The notes under the pieces: model-generated
The model's database searches: none
What the model was told of the DNA's origin: nothing
What the model saw: the letters and a program-made list of their open reading frames with translations, nothing else
Made by a program: the position numbers and the translations under genes
From: Pigoraptor vietnamica
Lineage: Eukaryota > Opisthokonta > Filasterea
Direction: 5' to 3'
NCBI GenBank assembly: GCA_943704525.1
Contig: CALSCQ010001168.1
Location: 1 to 46,358 of the forward strand
DNA length: 46,358 nt
Part shown: positions 1 through 12,700 of the stretch, in pieces
How positions within the stretch are numbered: the stretch's first letter is position 1
Layout: each line of letters starts with the position of its first letter

Positions 1-6
1 GGCTTT

Positions 7-43
<37 letters not shown>

Positions 44-738
44 GCTCTGACTCTTTTTCCTTTAATTTATTATTTTTTCCCCTTCTTTACTGGGTTCCTC
101 TCGGGTGCGCGCTTTGCTCTCTGTTTACGTGAGGTCTTCGCGTGTGTAACTAATGAGTTTTGTGCAATGGCAGGAGGTGCGCCGGTGGCACGGGCGGCGA
201 CAGCAGAGCGTCCCGAGCAGTTCCGGAGATGCTTGAGGGCTCGCGCTTGTTGGCTCGCATCAAGCTCAGTTTTTCTTCTTTCTACAACAGTACATGCGCG
301 TGCGGCGGGGCGTTGCGTTTTGCCGAATGGGCGTGTGAAGCACTCATTGGGGCCGGCAGTCTTTGGCTAGTTGGGCCGGGCATTAAACACAGCGGCGGTT
401 TAAATCTCGCGACTGGTTGTTATTTGGACGACTCAAGACGGCAGGCTCGTGCCATACGACATTTCGATAATTGACAGGGCTGTCAGTCACACTCTTAAAT
501 CTCTTCATTTTTGCAAAGACGGCACGCACGCGCAAAGCCAATTCTGTCGCCTCCTGGCAACGTTCACGTATAACACGCACGCCGCACGCGCACGCGACCC
601 CGGATGCAAATCCGAGGCAACAAACACTCACACGACACTCACGCATAAACAAATTCAATTTCCCGTGGACGCACTGTTCGCGTCCAATCAACGAGGCAAT
701 AGCCAAGCGCGTGCGGCAACGAGCATACGTTGCACGCT
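1..738. other. 3' flank of gene A, no gene seen
   Basis: This stretch lies downstream of the gene A stop codon. It holds several short open frames on both strands, but none has a recognisable domain, signal peptide or spliced continuation, and I see no RNA gene. On the minus strand an AATAAA hexamer (plus-strand TTTATT at 66-71) lies about 670 nt after the stop and could serve gene A polyadenylation. That is weak because the protist's signals are unknown. Base composition is visibly less GC-rich than the coding region. Confidence 0.6.
9..42. repeat. poly-T run at left end
   Basis: Thirty-four consecutive T bases lie within the first 42 bases. Read from the minus strand this is a poly-A run after gene A. 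A position at the extreme contig end suggests either an assembly break at a homopolymer or a genuine A-tract that stopped extension. Confidence 0.9.
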
Positions 739-3700
739 TTAAGCGTTGGACGCCAGCGCCCTCTGCTTCTGGTCCAGCTCCTCTTTGTGCGCTGCCAGCC
801 GCTTGAGCGCGTTCTCCTGCATGGCCGAAATCGCCGACATGTGCGCGCGGGCCTTGCGGATGCGGCCCTCCAGCTCCACCGACTGCGACGCCGTGGTCGC
901 CGCCGCTTCGGAGCCGGGCGTGGCGGACGCTAGCTCCGCCTTCTTCGCCGCGAGCTCTCCCTCCAGCTTGCGAACGCCCACGCCGGCATCGCGCGCGTCC
1001 TTCATGATGCGGATGAGCTCGCCGTTCACCTCGTCGACCTTGTTCTGCAGCTGCTCGATCTGTCCCTCAAGCAGCGTGCGGTACGCGTCCTTGCGGGTTG
1101 TGGGCGCAGCGGCAACCAAGTTCGCAGCCGAGCTGCGACGGCGAACGAGGCGAGGCGCCGCAGACATCGACGAAGCGAGGTGCGGCTGGCTCGGCCCACC
1201 CGCCGCCTGCTGGCCGCGGGCCTTGAGCTCCGCGAGGCGGCGCTCAATCGCGTCGTTCGCCACCTGGCCGTCGCGCGAATCGACCGACTCTTCAATGCGG
1301 CGCAGGTACTCCTTGAGCGCAGAGTTGCGGTAGAACGACTCGAAGCGGCCCATGTGGGTCGCAATGTCGCCGGTCGACATGGCGTCCGTGATGCGTGCGT
1401 CCACGAGCTCATTCACGACGTTCACCTTCTGCGCCGGCGTGCGAGCCCCGTTGAAGACCGTTTCGATGATCGTGGCCCCCTCCTCGCCCTCAGCGCCTGC
1501 CGTGCGGAGCGACGGGTTCGTCTTCGACCGCGCGAAGAAAAGGTCCTCGCACAGCACGCGCAGCATTCCGTAGAATTCGCGAAGGAACGGCGCAGAACCG
1601 TCTTCCGACATGTAGCCCGCCTTGATGTGCGCGAGCGCGTGCGTGACGACCAGAACAAAGTCGCCGACGCTCTCGAGGCGCTCCTGGCGAACGAAGAGAA
1701 TGCGGCGCCGCTCGTCGTAGTAGTACGACCGGCGGAAGGCGTTGCGCGCGTAGTTGGCCGGGGGAATGCTCGACGCAAGGAGCAGTGTCACCTCCGGCAC
1801 ACGAGCGCGGGCGCGCATGAGCTGGACGGCGAAGTGGCCAAAGCGGTACACCACAAACTGCGCCGGTCGGAGGCTGTTGATGTCGATGGGGCACAGCTCC
1901 GTGCCCGCCTCCCACTGCGCGTCGCGCAAGTCAATGAAGCCTTCGCCCGCACCGGACGCCGCAAAGAGGGACTCGCCCGCGCCGGCCGCAAGCCCGCCGG
2001 GGGACGACAGCACCGCCGTAATCGCCTTCTCGATCTCGGCGATCTTCTGCGCAAGCGGCGACGCCATGAGGAGCGCGAGAATGTCGCGCTCGGACCGCCA
2101 CGCGTGCTGGAGGCCCGCCAGCTGCGCCTGCATCTGCGCCTGCGCAAGGAGGAGATGCTGCTGCTGAATCTGTTGTTGCTGAATTTGCTGCAGCTGTTCC
2201 GAAGTGGCCGCCGCCGCCACCGCCGCGGGGATCTGCGGCGACTCGGCGAGAGCGGAGCGCGAGGCACGGAGCGACCGCTGCGACGCGCGGCGGGAGAGCT
2301 GTGCGCGGCTGCTGCGCATCCGGCGCGCTTCCTCCACCTCCGTCTCCGCGGCAAGCTGCTCGGCCTCGACCTTCGCGACCTTCTCGCGCTCAATCCGCTC
2401 AATCTCCTCCTGCTTTTGCTTGGCCTCGTCTTCGAGCCGCTTGACCTTCGCCGCCTTCTTCGCCTCGAGCTTGCGACGCAGCTCTTCCTGCTGACGGTTC
2501 TTGGCGCCGTCGAGCGCGCTCGCAAGCTGCTCCATGTCCTTTGCGTGCTGCTCGAGGATTGCCTTGCGGGCGTCCTCGTCGATTGCGCCCATGTTGGCGA
2601 GCTCTCGCTTCTGCTTCTCCTCCTGCTCCTTCATCTCGCGCAGCCGCTTTGCCTCGAGCAGCTTGCTCTGCCGCTCCACTTCGCGGCGACGCTCGTCTTC
2701 CAACTCCTTCTCGTACTTGGCAACCTCCGCCTCCAGCTTCCGCCGCTCCGCTTCCTCCGCGCGAACGCGCTCCGACTTGATCTTCTCGAGCTCGGCCTTC
2801 TTCAGTTCGCCGTGCTTGACCATAAACTCCTTCAGCTCGCGCGCCTGCCGGTCGCTCTCCTCCGTGAACCGGTAGAGCATCGCCTGCTCCGGCGTGAAAT
2901 CACGGAAGGTCTGCGCCATTTCCTTGTAGTGGCGCTCCTTGAGGGCCATTTGCGCGTGCGCAACCTTCACCTCCGCCGTCTGCCGGGCAATGCGCTCCGC
3001 CTGCTCGCGGTCGGCCTCGAACCTGCGCGCAAGCTCGGCAGCCTCCTCCGCCTGCTCCCTCTCCACCGCAGCGCGCCGCGCCCTCGCGTCCTCCGGAGCC
3101 ATCGTCGCCGTCTCTTCCGCCAGCGCAATAAGCTGCGCCTCGTGGCGTGCCGACATCTTCTCGCGCTCGGCAAGCGAAGCCTCCTCGCAGGCGGCGAGCG
3201 CCGCCGCGACCGACCCCTTTCGCTCGTCGTCGAGAATATGCGCCAGCTTCGCCGTCTCACGCAGGTGGCGGCGCTGGAGGACCTTGTAGATCACGCCCTC
3301 CTTCTTGTCGTCGTCCGTCTCCTCCAGCTGCGCGGACAGCGCAATGCGCTCTGCCTCCTTCGCGTGCTGCGACTCGACGTCGAGCACCTCCTGCTTGTGC
3401 TGGACGACGGCCTCGCGGCGCTCCTCCTCCTGCCGCAGGCGCTGCGCCTCCTGGCGCTGCTTGCGACGCGCCTCGAGCTTCGCCTTGAGCGCCGACTCCT
3501 GCTGCCGCTTCGCCTCGTCCATGTTCTTCTCGACGTTCGCCATCTCGGCGTGGTACTCGGCCAGCAGGCGCTCGTACTCCTCCTTGGGCATGTTGTCGCG
3601 GTTCCGGTTCAGCTCCGCAAGGCGCGCCTCACGCTCGTTCTTGGCGCGTTCGCGCGCCTTCTCGAGGGCCTTCTCCAGCCGCTCGGCCTCTTCCGCGCTC

Positions 3701-6700
3701 TCGCGTTCCAAGTCCTCCTGTAGCTGGCGCGCCTCGTCGTGGTGGCGAAGCGCGAGCTCCACCTGCTTCTCCTCCAGTTTCTCGTCGAGTGCGACGGCCG
3801 TCTCCGCCGGGAGCGCGGCGGCGGCAGCGGCGGCGACTTCGGCCACCACGGCGGGCAGCGCGGCCGTCGCCTGGTCGCCGCTGTTGGCCTCCGAGATCGA
3901 CGCGACCGCCGCCTCCATGTTCTCGATCTGCTTCGCGATCACCTCCTCCGACATCTTCTGCTCCTTCATCCGCCGCCGCGCCTCGAGCTTGGCGCGCAGC
4001 ATGTCGGCCTGTCGCTGGCGGCCGTCGGCGAGGGAGTCCGCAAGGCGCGACGCCTCGTCCTTGTGCTGCCGCAACAGCGCTTCGGCCTCAGACGAACTGA
4101 TCTTTCCATACTTCTGCAGGTCGCTGAGCAGGCGCGACTGGTGCTCGTGCACCGCGCGACGGCGGTCGGCCGCGATGCGCTGCACAATCGCGCGCTTCTC
4201 GTCGGCTTCCTCCGCTGCGAGCTCTCGCAAGAGCGACTGCGCCTGCGCCACCTGCCTGAGACGCATCGCCTGCGCCTCCGGCCCGGCGTCGTCGGCGAGG
4301 CCCTTGAGCTCCTGCGCGTGGTCCGAGCGCAGCTTGCCGACCTTGTTCGCCTTTCGCTTTGCCATTCGCTCGCGAAGGAGGTCCACCTGGCGCTGCATCT
4401 TCACCTCAAACTCCTTCGAGACGGCCTCGACGCCCGCGCTGTGCTGCGCGGCGACTTCGGCGCGCTCCTCGGGTGTCAGCTTGCCCTCGGCCACGAGCTG
4501 ATCCATGATCTCGTCGAATTGCTCGCCCAGTTTCTGCCGAGCACGCGGTGGCCATTAGAGAGGGAACAGCACTAACAGAGACCACAACCACGAAGTCGGC
4601 AAGTCAACAATCGCCAAACACGAACACGCAACACACGTACCTTATCCTCCTCGGCCATCGCCGCGACCTCAATCTTCACGGCCTCCACAGCCTCCTGCTC
4701 CGCCGTTTCTGCCATCAGCGTCTGGTGGCGCTCCTCCATGACGCGCAGCTCCTGCTCAACCACCGCGAGCGTCTCGGCAGCCTCCGGCGCGGGCGGCAGG
4801 ACGATGCCGGACTCTTCCGCCGCCTTCTTCTGCTCCTCGTTGAGCCGCTTCGTGCGACGCAGGCGCTCCTGCGCGAGGCGGTCGCGCAACGCCTTCATCT
4901 GCGCCTCCTTCTCGGAGTCCAGGCGCTTCGCAAGCGCGTCCGACTCCGCCTCAAACCGCTGCAGGATCTTCCGCCGCTCGTCTTCGGAGGTCGCGCGCTC
5001 CATTTCGTCGCGCATCTTGCGGTCGAGCGACTCCTGCGCCGCCCTGCGCTTCGCCTCCGCCACCGAGAGCGCGTCGCCAATCTCCTGGATCTCGTTGGTC
5101 CGCAGCTCGTCCGCGAGCACGAGGCGGTCGAGCACCTGCGACTCAATCGCCTCCTCGCGCGCGACCGTCTTGTCCGTCTGCTCCAGCGCCTCCTGCATGT
5201 CCTCCGAGAGCTCAGCGCGACGGTCCCTGATCTGCTCCTCGAGGACCTCCTTGTCCAGGACCTCCTCGTCCACCTCTTCCTCCGCATCGCTTCCCTCCTC
5301 GGGCACGGCGTCGAACGAAGACTCGCCGCGCCGATCGTCCTTTCCGGCGGTGAGATCGACGCCGAGGGCCGACGGCAGGGGCCCGCCCGCCGCCGCATCC
5401 CCAAGGGGCATCAGCGCGAACGGCGAGCGCTCGGCGATTCCGGCGGTTCCGACGGTCCTGGGGGCAAATCCGGGCACCTCCAGCGACACGCTCGCAAGGC
5501 CCGACGCAAAGGGAAGAGGCAGAGTGCCCGGCGCACCCACAAAGGCACCCGGGACCGCACCGCCGAGGAACGCGTACTGCAGCGCACCCGGCGATTCCTG
5601 CATGAGCGCAATCAGACGCTCCAGAAGTCTGATGAGCTCGGTCGAGGGGTGGTGGGCGTCCTCCGAGAGCGACGCGCCGCCGGCAGCCAACCCGAGCGCC
5701 ACAGCGTCTGCGCCCGCCGCGACCTCAAAGGCCGACGCGGCGACCATCTCGCGCAAAAGCACGCGGCACTCGTTGGCGTTGACGTCCTCCTTATCCCTCC
5801 CGAGCTCAACCTTCGCGTCGGTGAGCCGGAGACCAGCGCGCTGGAGGGCATAGCGGTCGACGTGCTCGGCGCGGAGATTCTCCAGCTGCTGCGCAAACTT
5901 GGAACGCACAGCTGCCTCGGCCTCGGGGTTGTAGGCTTCGCGCAACTCGTCCAGCTTGTCGTTGAACTTGGCGCGCGCCTCCACGACGGACCGCTGGTAG
6001 TTGACGAGCGATTCGAGAACGCGGGCGTACGACGCCGAGAACTCTTCGTACGTGCGCTGCTGGGAGTTATCGAGCGCCGTCAGGAGCGACGCAACATCCT
6101 CAGGCAGCACCATGGCGTTCACAACCGCCGCGTCGGCACAGCGCTTGGCCTCGCGGCGGAACGCCTCGCTGCAAGCGCCCAGCTGCTCGCGGGCCGCGTC
6201 GTTCCACTCGCGCATGCGATGGGTGTTCGCCTCGGGGTTCGCCAGCAGCGAGGCGGCCATGGCGGCCACGTGCTCGCGGACGGCCTGCTCGCCCTGTCGG
6301 ACGCGGCGCACAAACGCACGGCGTGCCCCGATCTCGTCCTCGAGTGCCTCGAGCAATTCCTTCGGCGGATCGCGGCGCACGAGCGTCGACATGACCTGCG
6401 GGACGGGCGCCACGCGTCCCGTGCGCGGGTCCAACTTGGCGCCCGCGACGGCGCACACCTTCCCTGTGGTGAAATTCATCATGCGCGCACCCGGGAGGAT
6501 GGGGACGGTGGCGCCGCTGACGGCGTCTGGCATCAGGCCGCCGAGCGGGACCACTCGATTCGTGTCCTTGTCCATCGTCACGTCGACCACAACCACTTCG
6601 CGGCCCTCCGACGACTCGAACATGGGACCGCCGATGAGGATGGGGAGGAAGCGGCCGGTCGAGAGGTACTCCATCGTGCCGAGCGCACCGCCGTTGTCAG

Positions 6701-9700
6701 CGACAGCCTTCAATTGCGACTGGCGGCGGGCGAGGAGAACTGCCGCGTGGACACGAGCGCCGCGGTTGCGGGCCCGCGCCTTCTTAAGCTCGCTCCGCGC
6801 CGCGTCGAGCGCAGCCACGGCAGACACGACGGCCTTCTGGGCGCGCTCGTTGCGATCCGCAGACGCCTCCGCCTCCGCATGTGACGACAGGAGCGCACTC
6901 AGCGACGACAGAGACTTGTGAACGGCCATCTCAGCGGCGAGTTCGGTCGCGTCGAGCAACGACTGACTGCCGCCGAACGTCGGGACCACTTGGCCGTTCG
7001 CGATGGCCAGGCCCGTGACCTTGCAGTCGCGGCGGGAGAGCTGCTCAGTGGCGGACGAACCGGCGAACATGACGCGCGCCGGCTGGCCCTTCTTGTTGTC
7101 CCCAAGCGCCTTTCCAAGAGGCACGACGCGCCCGGTCTCGCGCTCAAAGGCGACCGAGAGAATGACGAGGGGGTCCTTGCCCCCCTCCGGCACGAAAATG
7201 TCGCCGATCGCAATGGGAAAGCGCATCCCAGTAATGGCGTCCTTGTACGTGCCGCCAACGGGGAGGGCTGTCTTCGTAACAGGGTCGATTGTGCACGCGA
7301 CGATGGGGACGTGCAGGCCGCTCTCGGCGTCCGGAATCAGCGTCCCGAGCCGCATGTGCGACTTCTTGTCGACCGGGCGGACGTGGGACAGCAGGGGCGC
7401 GCCCGCACCGTCCGTGAGGCACGGCACGTAGGGGATCAGATCTTCCTGGGAGGTCTCCGACGACATGTCGGCCGTGACGACCACCTTCGTCGTGACGGGA
7501 TCGAGGGCCGTGTTGCCGACCATGGGGAGCACGCGTCCCGTGCGCGGGTGCACGCAGTACTCGGGCGGAACTTCCACTGGCGTGCCGTCCGGCGACGCCA
7601 TCCTCATGCCCGGTGCAGGCACGTGGAGGCCGGTTACGGGGTCCACGCGGATGAGGCCCTCAATTTCGTGCAGGCGACCCTCGCCCTCCGTCAAAAACTC
7701 GACGTTGACGACGTCGCGCGAGTTCGGGTAGAGCAGCGGAGCACCCGTCGCCGCACCAATGTTGATCCACGCCGCCCTCCTCGCGCACTCGGCCGCAACT
7801 TCGCTCGCCAGCGTCGACAGGCGCGCGTCCGCCCGACGCACCATGTCCGCAATGTCCTCGCGGGTGCGCGCGCTGAGCGACTCTGCGTCGCCTTCGATGG
7901 CCAGCTTCACAATCGCGGCGCACGTATCCTTCACCTCGTCCATCGCCGCCGTCTGCCGCATCTCGTACTCGTCCCGCGCCTGGTCTTCTTCCGCCATCGC
8001 AGCGCGCTCCTCGGCAACAATAGCGCCGAACCGGCGTGCAAGCTCCTTGCGCCTCTCGACCTCGGCATCGAGCGAGCGCTTCGTCTCCTCATACAGCTTC
8101 ATATCCTTCTCCGAAGCGACGCGACCGGCGCCCTTCAGGTTGAGCTTCGCGACCCACATCGCCTTGAGCTCGTCGGCGTCCTGCCCGATGCGCTGGTAGA
8201 GCGAACGCACGTCCTCCTTGTGTCGCGCAATCTCGGCGGTAACGCGGGATGTCTGGTTGTCCAGCTTGTCGTAGAATGTGCCCACGGTGAACCCCTCGAG
8301 GTCCACCTGCCGCGCATGGTCCCAAAAGTCGTCGTCCACCGCGTCTTCTCCAATCCCCGGAGTGCGCGACGGCGCAGTCGCAGCGACCGGCGCCAACGAG
8401 GACAGCGCCCCCGCCGCCTGCGCAGCCGCCGCCGCAGCAGCCGCCTTGTTGATGCGCTTCTCGTGGCGAATGGCTGACCCCTTAGACGCGTAGCCGCTGA
8501 AATCGTACAGCGCGGCGAGCTTGCGGAAGCGCGGGACGGCGAACGATGTGCGCAGCCATCCCTTCCGCTTGAAGTACATAAGGGAGAAGACAAGCACGAG
8601 GACCATGCCGAGCACGCCGCCGACCATCGAAAAGATGAGCACCCAGTCGGGCTCGAGGAGCAGGTTGTCCTTGCGCCGCACGCCATAGCGGATGAGGTTC
8701 GCGCTCGTCGCCGGCGTGAACCTGACGCTCTCCGGGCATATCTGGAACCGCCCCATCACGCGCAGGTACATCATGCGCGAAGGGTTGTTCGACATCTTGA
8801 ACACGTAGAGGCCCTCCTCCATGAACGTAAAGTCGAAGACAGACTCGGTCGCGTTCGTCTTGGACAGCTTCTCGTCGAGCTGCCGGAAGGCGCCAAAGTC
8901 AAACGACGGGTTGCTGTTATACAGGTTGTCCTTGTCGTACACGGGGTACGTCGTCTTGTCAATGTCCCACAGCATCGTCTGCCCCGCCGAGATGCACGCA
9001 ATCGGATTCGTAATGCCCGTCTGGAGGTCCGTCAGCGTCGTCGCGCGCGAGCGGCGCGTCGAGAACGTGCGCGTCTGGTTGTTGCCGGCGGTCAGCAGCC
9101 CCTCGAGATAGCCGAGGTCGGCGTCGTACAGGCCGTGGAAGCCGTTGTTGCTCATCTGGAGTACAGTCAGCTGCTTCGTGGTGCCGTCGAGGTCTCCGCA
9201 CGACGCGAACAGGCGGTCGTCCTGCGAGATCGTGTACGTCACGTTCGCGCCCGTCGAAGGCTTGCGGATAGTGACCTGCGGCGGGTTTGTGCAGACGACC
9301 TCCATGCGCCCCTCGTTGCGCCGGCACAGCGCGTCGCACACGGCGTCCAAGTCTTCGATGCTCTTGCACTCGCACGCGCCAAGGGCCGAGTTGTAGCCCA
9401 GCGCGCCCGACGGGCACACTTCCGAGTCGCAGTAGCTGGACCACTGCGCTGCGTTAAAGCAGCGACCGTCCTGCGTGCGCGACGAGCCCGAGGGGCAGAT
9501 GCTGTAGACCTTCGGCTGGCAGTCGACGTACCCGTCCTGGTCACTGATAAGGTTGTTGTCGCTGCGATACTCATAGCCAGGCTGGCAGATGCAGTAGCCG
9601 TCGGAAGACTGGAATGCACGGAAGGCGCCCTTGCACGTGCACGTCGTCGCGCCGCCAGACGATTGCGAGCTGCTACCGCACGGCACGCATGCGGTCTGCG

Positions 9701-12700
9701 CGTAGAGCGCGTTGTACGTGTTCTCGGGGCACGCGAGGCAGGCCGTGCGCGCAGTCATTAGCGAGAACGGCTGGTACGTGCCGGGCGCGCACGCCTGAGG
9801 ATACGCCGAAGCCGCGGGGCAAAAGTAGCCCGGCGGGCACGGGTACCCGTTGTCCGTGGCGTTCGCCTGCGGAATGGCCGTCTTGGCGCCCTCGAGGCAC
9901 ACGTAGCCGGCGTCGCAGGGAAGGCAGGCCGTCCTGTTGGGCTCGGCGCCGTAGTAGCCAGGCGGGCAGATGCGACAGGCGGTTGCGAACGAGCTGCGGT
10001 CCACGCCGTTGGGCGAGTAATATCCGAGCGGGCACAGTTTCGGGACGGGCTGCCCCGCGATGCAGTAGTGGCCAATCGGGCATGGCTGGGGAGCAACGGA
10101 CGACGGCGGACAGAACCAGCCGGCGGGACACGTGATGATGACCGAAGGGTCTGGGCAGTAGGAACCGCCCGGGCACAGCTGCTCCGAGGCGCTGCCGATC
10201 GGGCACCACGCCGGCTGCGCGCACGCACTGGGAACAAGCGTCGAGTTCGAGTCGCAATAGAAGCCCGCGGGGCATGCAAAGCAGTCAAAGACTGACGCGC
10301 CGCCCGTGTCGTTGCGGTACGTTCCGTCCGGACACCGGATGGGGACGAGCGTTCCCTCGGGGCAGTAAAACTCCGCCGGACAGGGTGTCGTGTTGAACGC
10401 CGCCATCGCCTCGTACAGGCACCAGTAGCCCGCCGGGCACGTCTTGCAGTCCGCCATGCTCTTGCCGCCGCGGTAGTCCAGGTACGTCGCGTTGGGACAC
10501 TTGAAGGGGACCTGTGTGTCGAACGGGCAGTAGTGTCCCTCCGGGCACAGCTCGGGGATGGGATTGCGGCCCGTGCACACGTAGCCAGGCTGACACGGCG
10601 CGCAGTCGCTGGGCTTGGACGCGCCCGACGCCGTGATCACCGTGTCATTGTCGCACACCGACGGCTGCACCGTCCCCTCAAGGCAGTAATGGCCCCACGG
10701 GCACGGCATGCCGACGCCGGGGTTCGAACCGTCGGGTCGCGGTGTGTCGCTGCCCTGCAGACAGAGGAAGCCGGCCTCGCACGGCCCCATGACGACGCCC
10801 GCGCGGCAGTATGATCCAGTGACGCACAGGCGACACTCGGACGCGGCCTTGAGGCCCGTCTGATTGCCGTACGTGCCGTTCGGGCAGAACGGAGGGTACG
10901 AGCTGCCGACCTCGCAATAGTAGCTGACGGGGCACGGCGCGGGCGTCGTCGTGTTCTGGAGGCAGACAAAGCCGGCCGGGCACGGCTTGCACGACGTCGA
11001 GCCCAAGTTGTCCTGAAACGTGCCGGCGGGACACGGAATGGGCACCGACGTGCCGTTCGGGCAGAAGAAGCCCGTTGGGCACAACAGCGTCGACGGATTC
11101 GGCACCGACACCGGCACGTTGCCAGGGCACACGTAACCTCCCCAGCACTGCGCCGTGGGCGCGCTGAGGCCGTCCTGCGCGCAGTACTTTCCAGGCGCGC
11201 ACGTGACACAGTCGAGCACGTTGGTCGCGCCCGTGTCTTTGCGCATGTAGCCGGCAAGACACTTGGATGGCGTCGTGGTGCCGTTGAGGCAAAAGTACCC
11301 CTTCGGGCACACGCCGTTCGTCGAAAACGTCGGCGACACATCGCCAAACGGGTTCGGGACCTTCGAACCGCTGGCGCAGAAGAAGCCAGCATCGCAAGCG
11401 CGCGTGGGCGCCGTGAGACCCGTCTTGTCGCAGTAGTAGCCGCGATCGCAGGGCGTGCAGTCTCCGATCGCCTGCAGGTCGACGCGAGTGCCATATGTCC
11501 CGGCTGGGCACGGCGTGGGATTGTAGGTTCCCTGCGGACAGTAGAAGCCGGCAGGGCACGAGGACGGAACAGTCATGTTGGCCGTTGGACAGACCTTCCC
11601 CGCGGGGCACGGCTGACACGACGGCAGCCCTGTCGTAGGCGAGTACGTTCCAGGGCCGCAAGGCAGCTCGACGACGGCGCCGGGAGGGCAATAGCGGCCA
11701 GCAGGGCAAATGTACCCGCCCTCCTGGCGAGTGCTCGGGTTCGAGATGATCGCGCCGCCAACGCACACGTAGCCGCCGCTGCACTTGAGGGTGGAGGGCG
11801 TTGCCGAAGCGGGCGTCGGGCAGAACGTCCCCGGGAGGCAGGGCACGCAGAACGTGATGTTGGGGTTGGCGCGCGTCGTCGAAAACGTGCCAATCGGGCA
11901 GGGCGAGGGTGCGGCGCTGCCGGAGAGGCAGTACGAGCCCGCGGGGCAGCGGTTGCCTGTGGTGCCGTCCTGGGGCGCCCGGAGGGTCGCCCCTGCGAGA
12001 CAAAAGTACCCGGCGTCGCAATCGCCCGTCGGCTGCGTGATGCCCGCCGTGTCGCAAAAGTGCCCGCCTGTGCACGGGTTGCAGTCCCCGGCGTATGCGC
12101 GGCCCGTGAGGTTGCTGAACGTTCCGATCGGGCACGGGAACTGCGTCGCGTACTGCGTGCCGGCGGGGCAGTAGTACCCCGCCGGGCACACCGTGGAGTT
12201 GTAAGTCACCACACCGCCGCGAGACGCGTCGCAGTAGTAGCCCTGCGGACACTGCTTGCAGATTCCTTGGCCGTACTCGTCCTGATACGATCCAGACGGG
12301 CACGGCTGCGGGGCGACCGAGCCTGCGACGCACGCATTCCCTTGCGGACAAATGTACGCGTCGGGCGAGGGCGACGACTGCCCCGACGGGCAATAAAACC
12401 CGACGGCGCAGGATCCCTTGGGCGTCGACAGGCCGTTATCGTCGCAGAAGAAGCCCGCCGTGCACGGGACGCACGCGCTCGAGTTGCTGCTGTAATAGGC
12501 AGGGTTGAACGTGCCCGGCGGACACGGGCGCTGCGACGAGCTGCCGGCCGGGCAGTAGTAGCCGGGCGAGCAGAAGAAGCCCGTGACAGTGTCGACCGGG
12601 TTCGGGAGCGTCGCCTTGGCCACGCAGTAGTAGCCGTCGTCGCACGGACCCGACGGCGCGGAGAGCAGGCCCGTGGCGCAGTACTTGCCGGGATCGCACT

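Noticed and set aside
383-706. Short minus-strand frame downstream of gene A
   Set aside because: It has no recognisable feature and competes with overlapping plus-strand frames of similar length.
739-4506. A separate coiled-coil gene starting at the ATG at 4506
   Set aside because: A good acceptor lies 27 nt upstream in the same frame, the donor at 4640 restores a continuous coiled coil, and the 50-residue module occurs on both sides of the intron.
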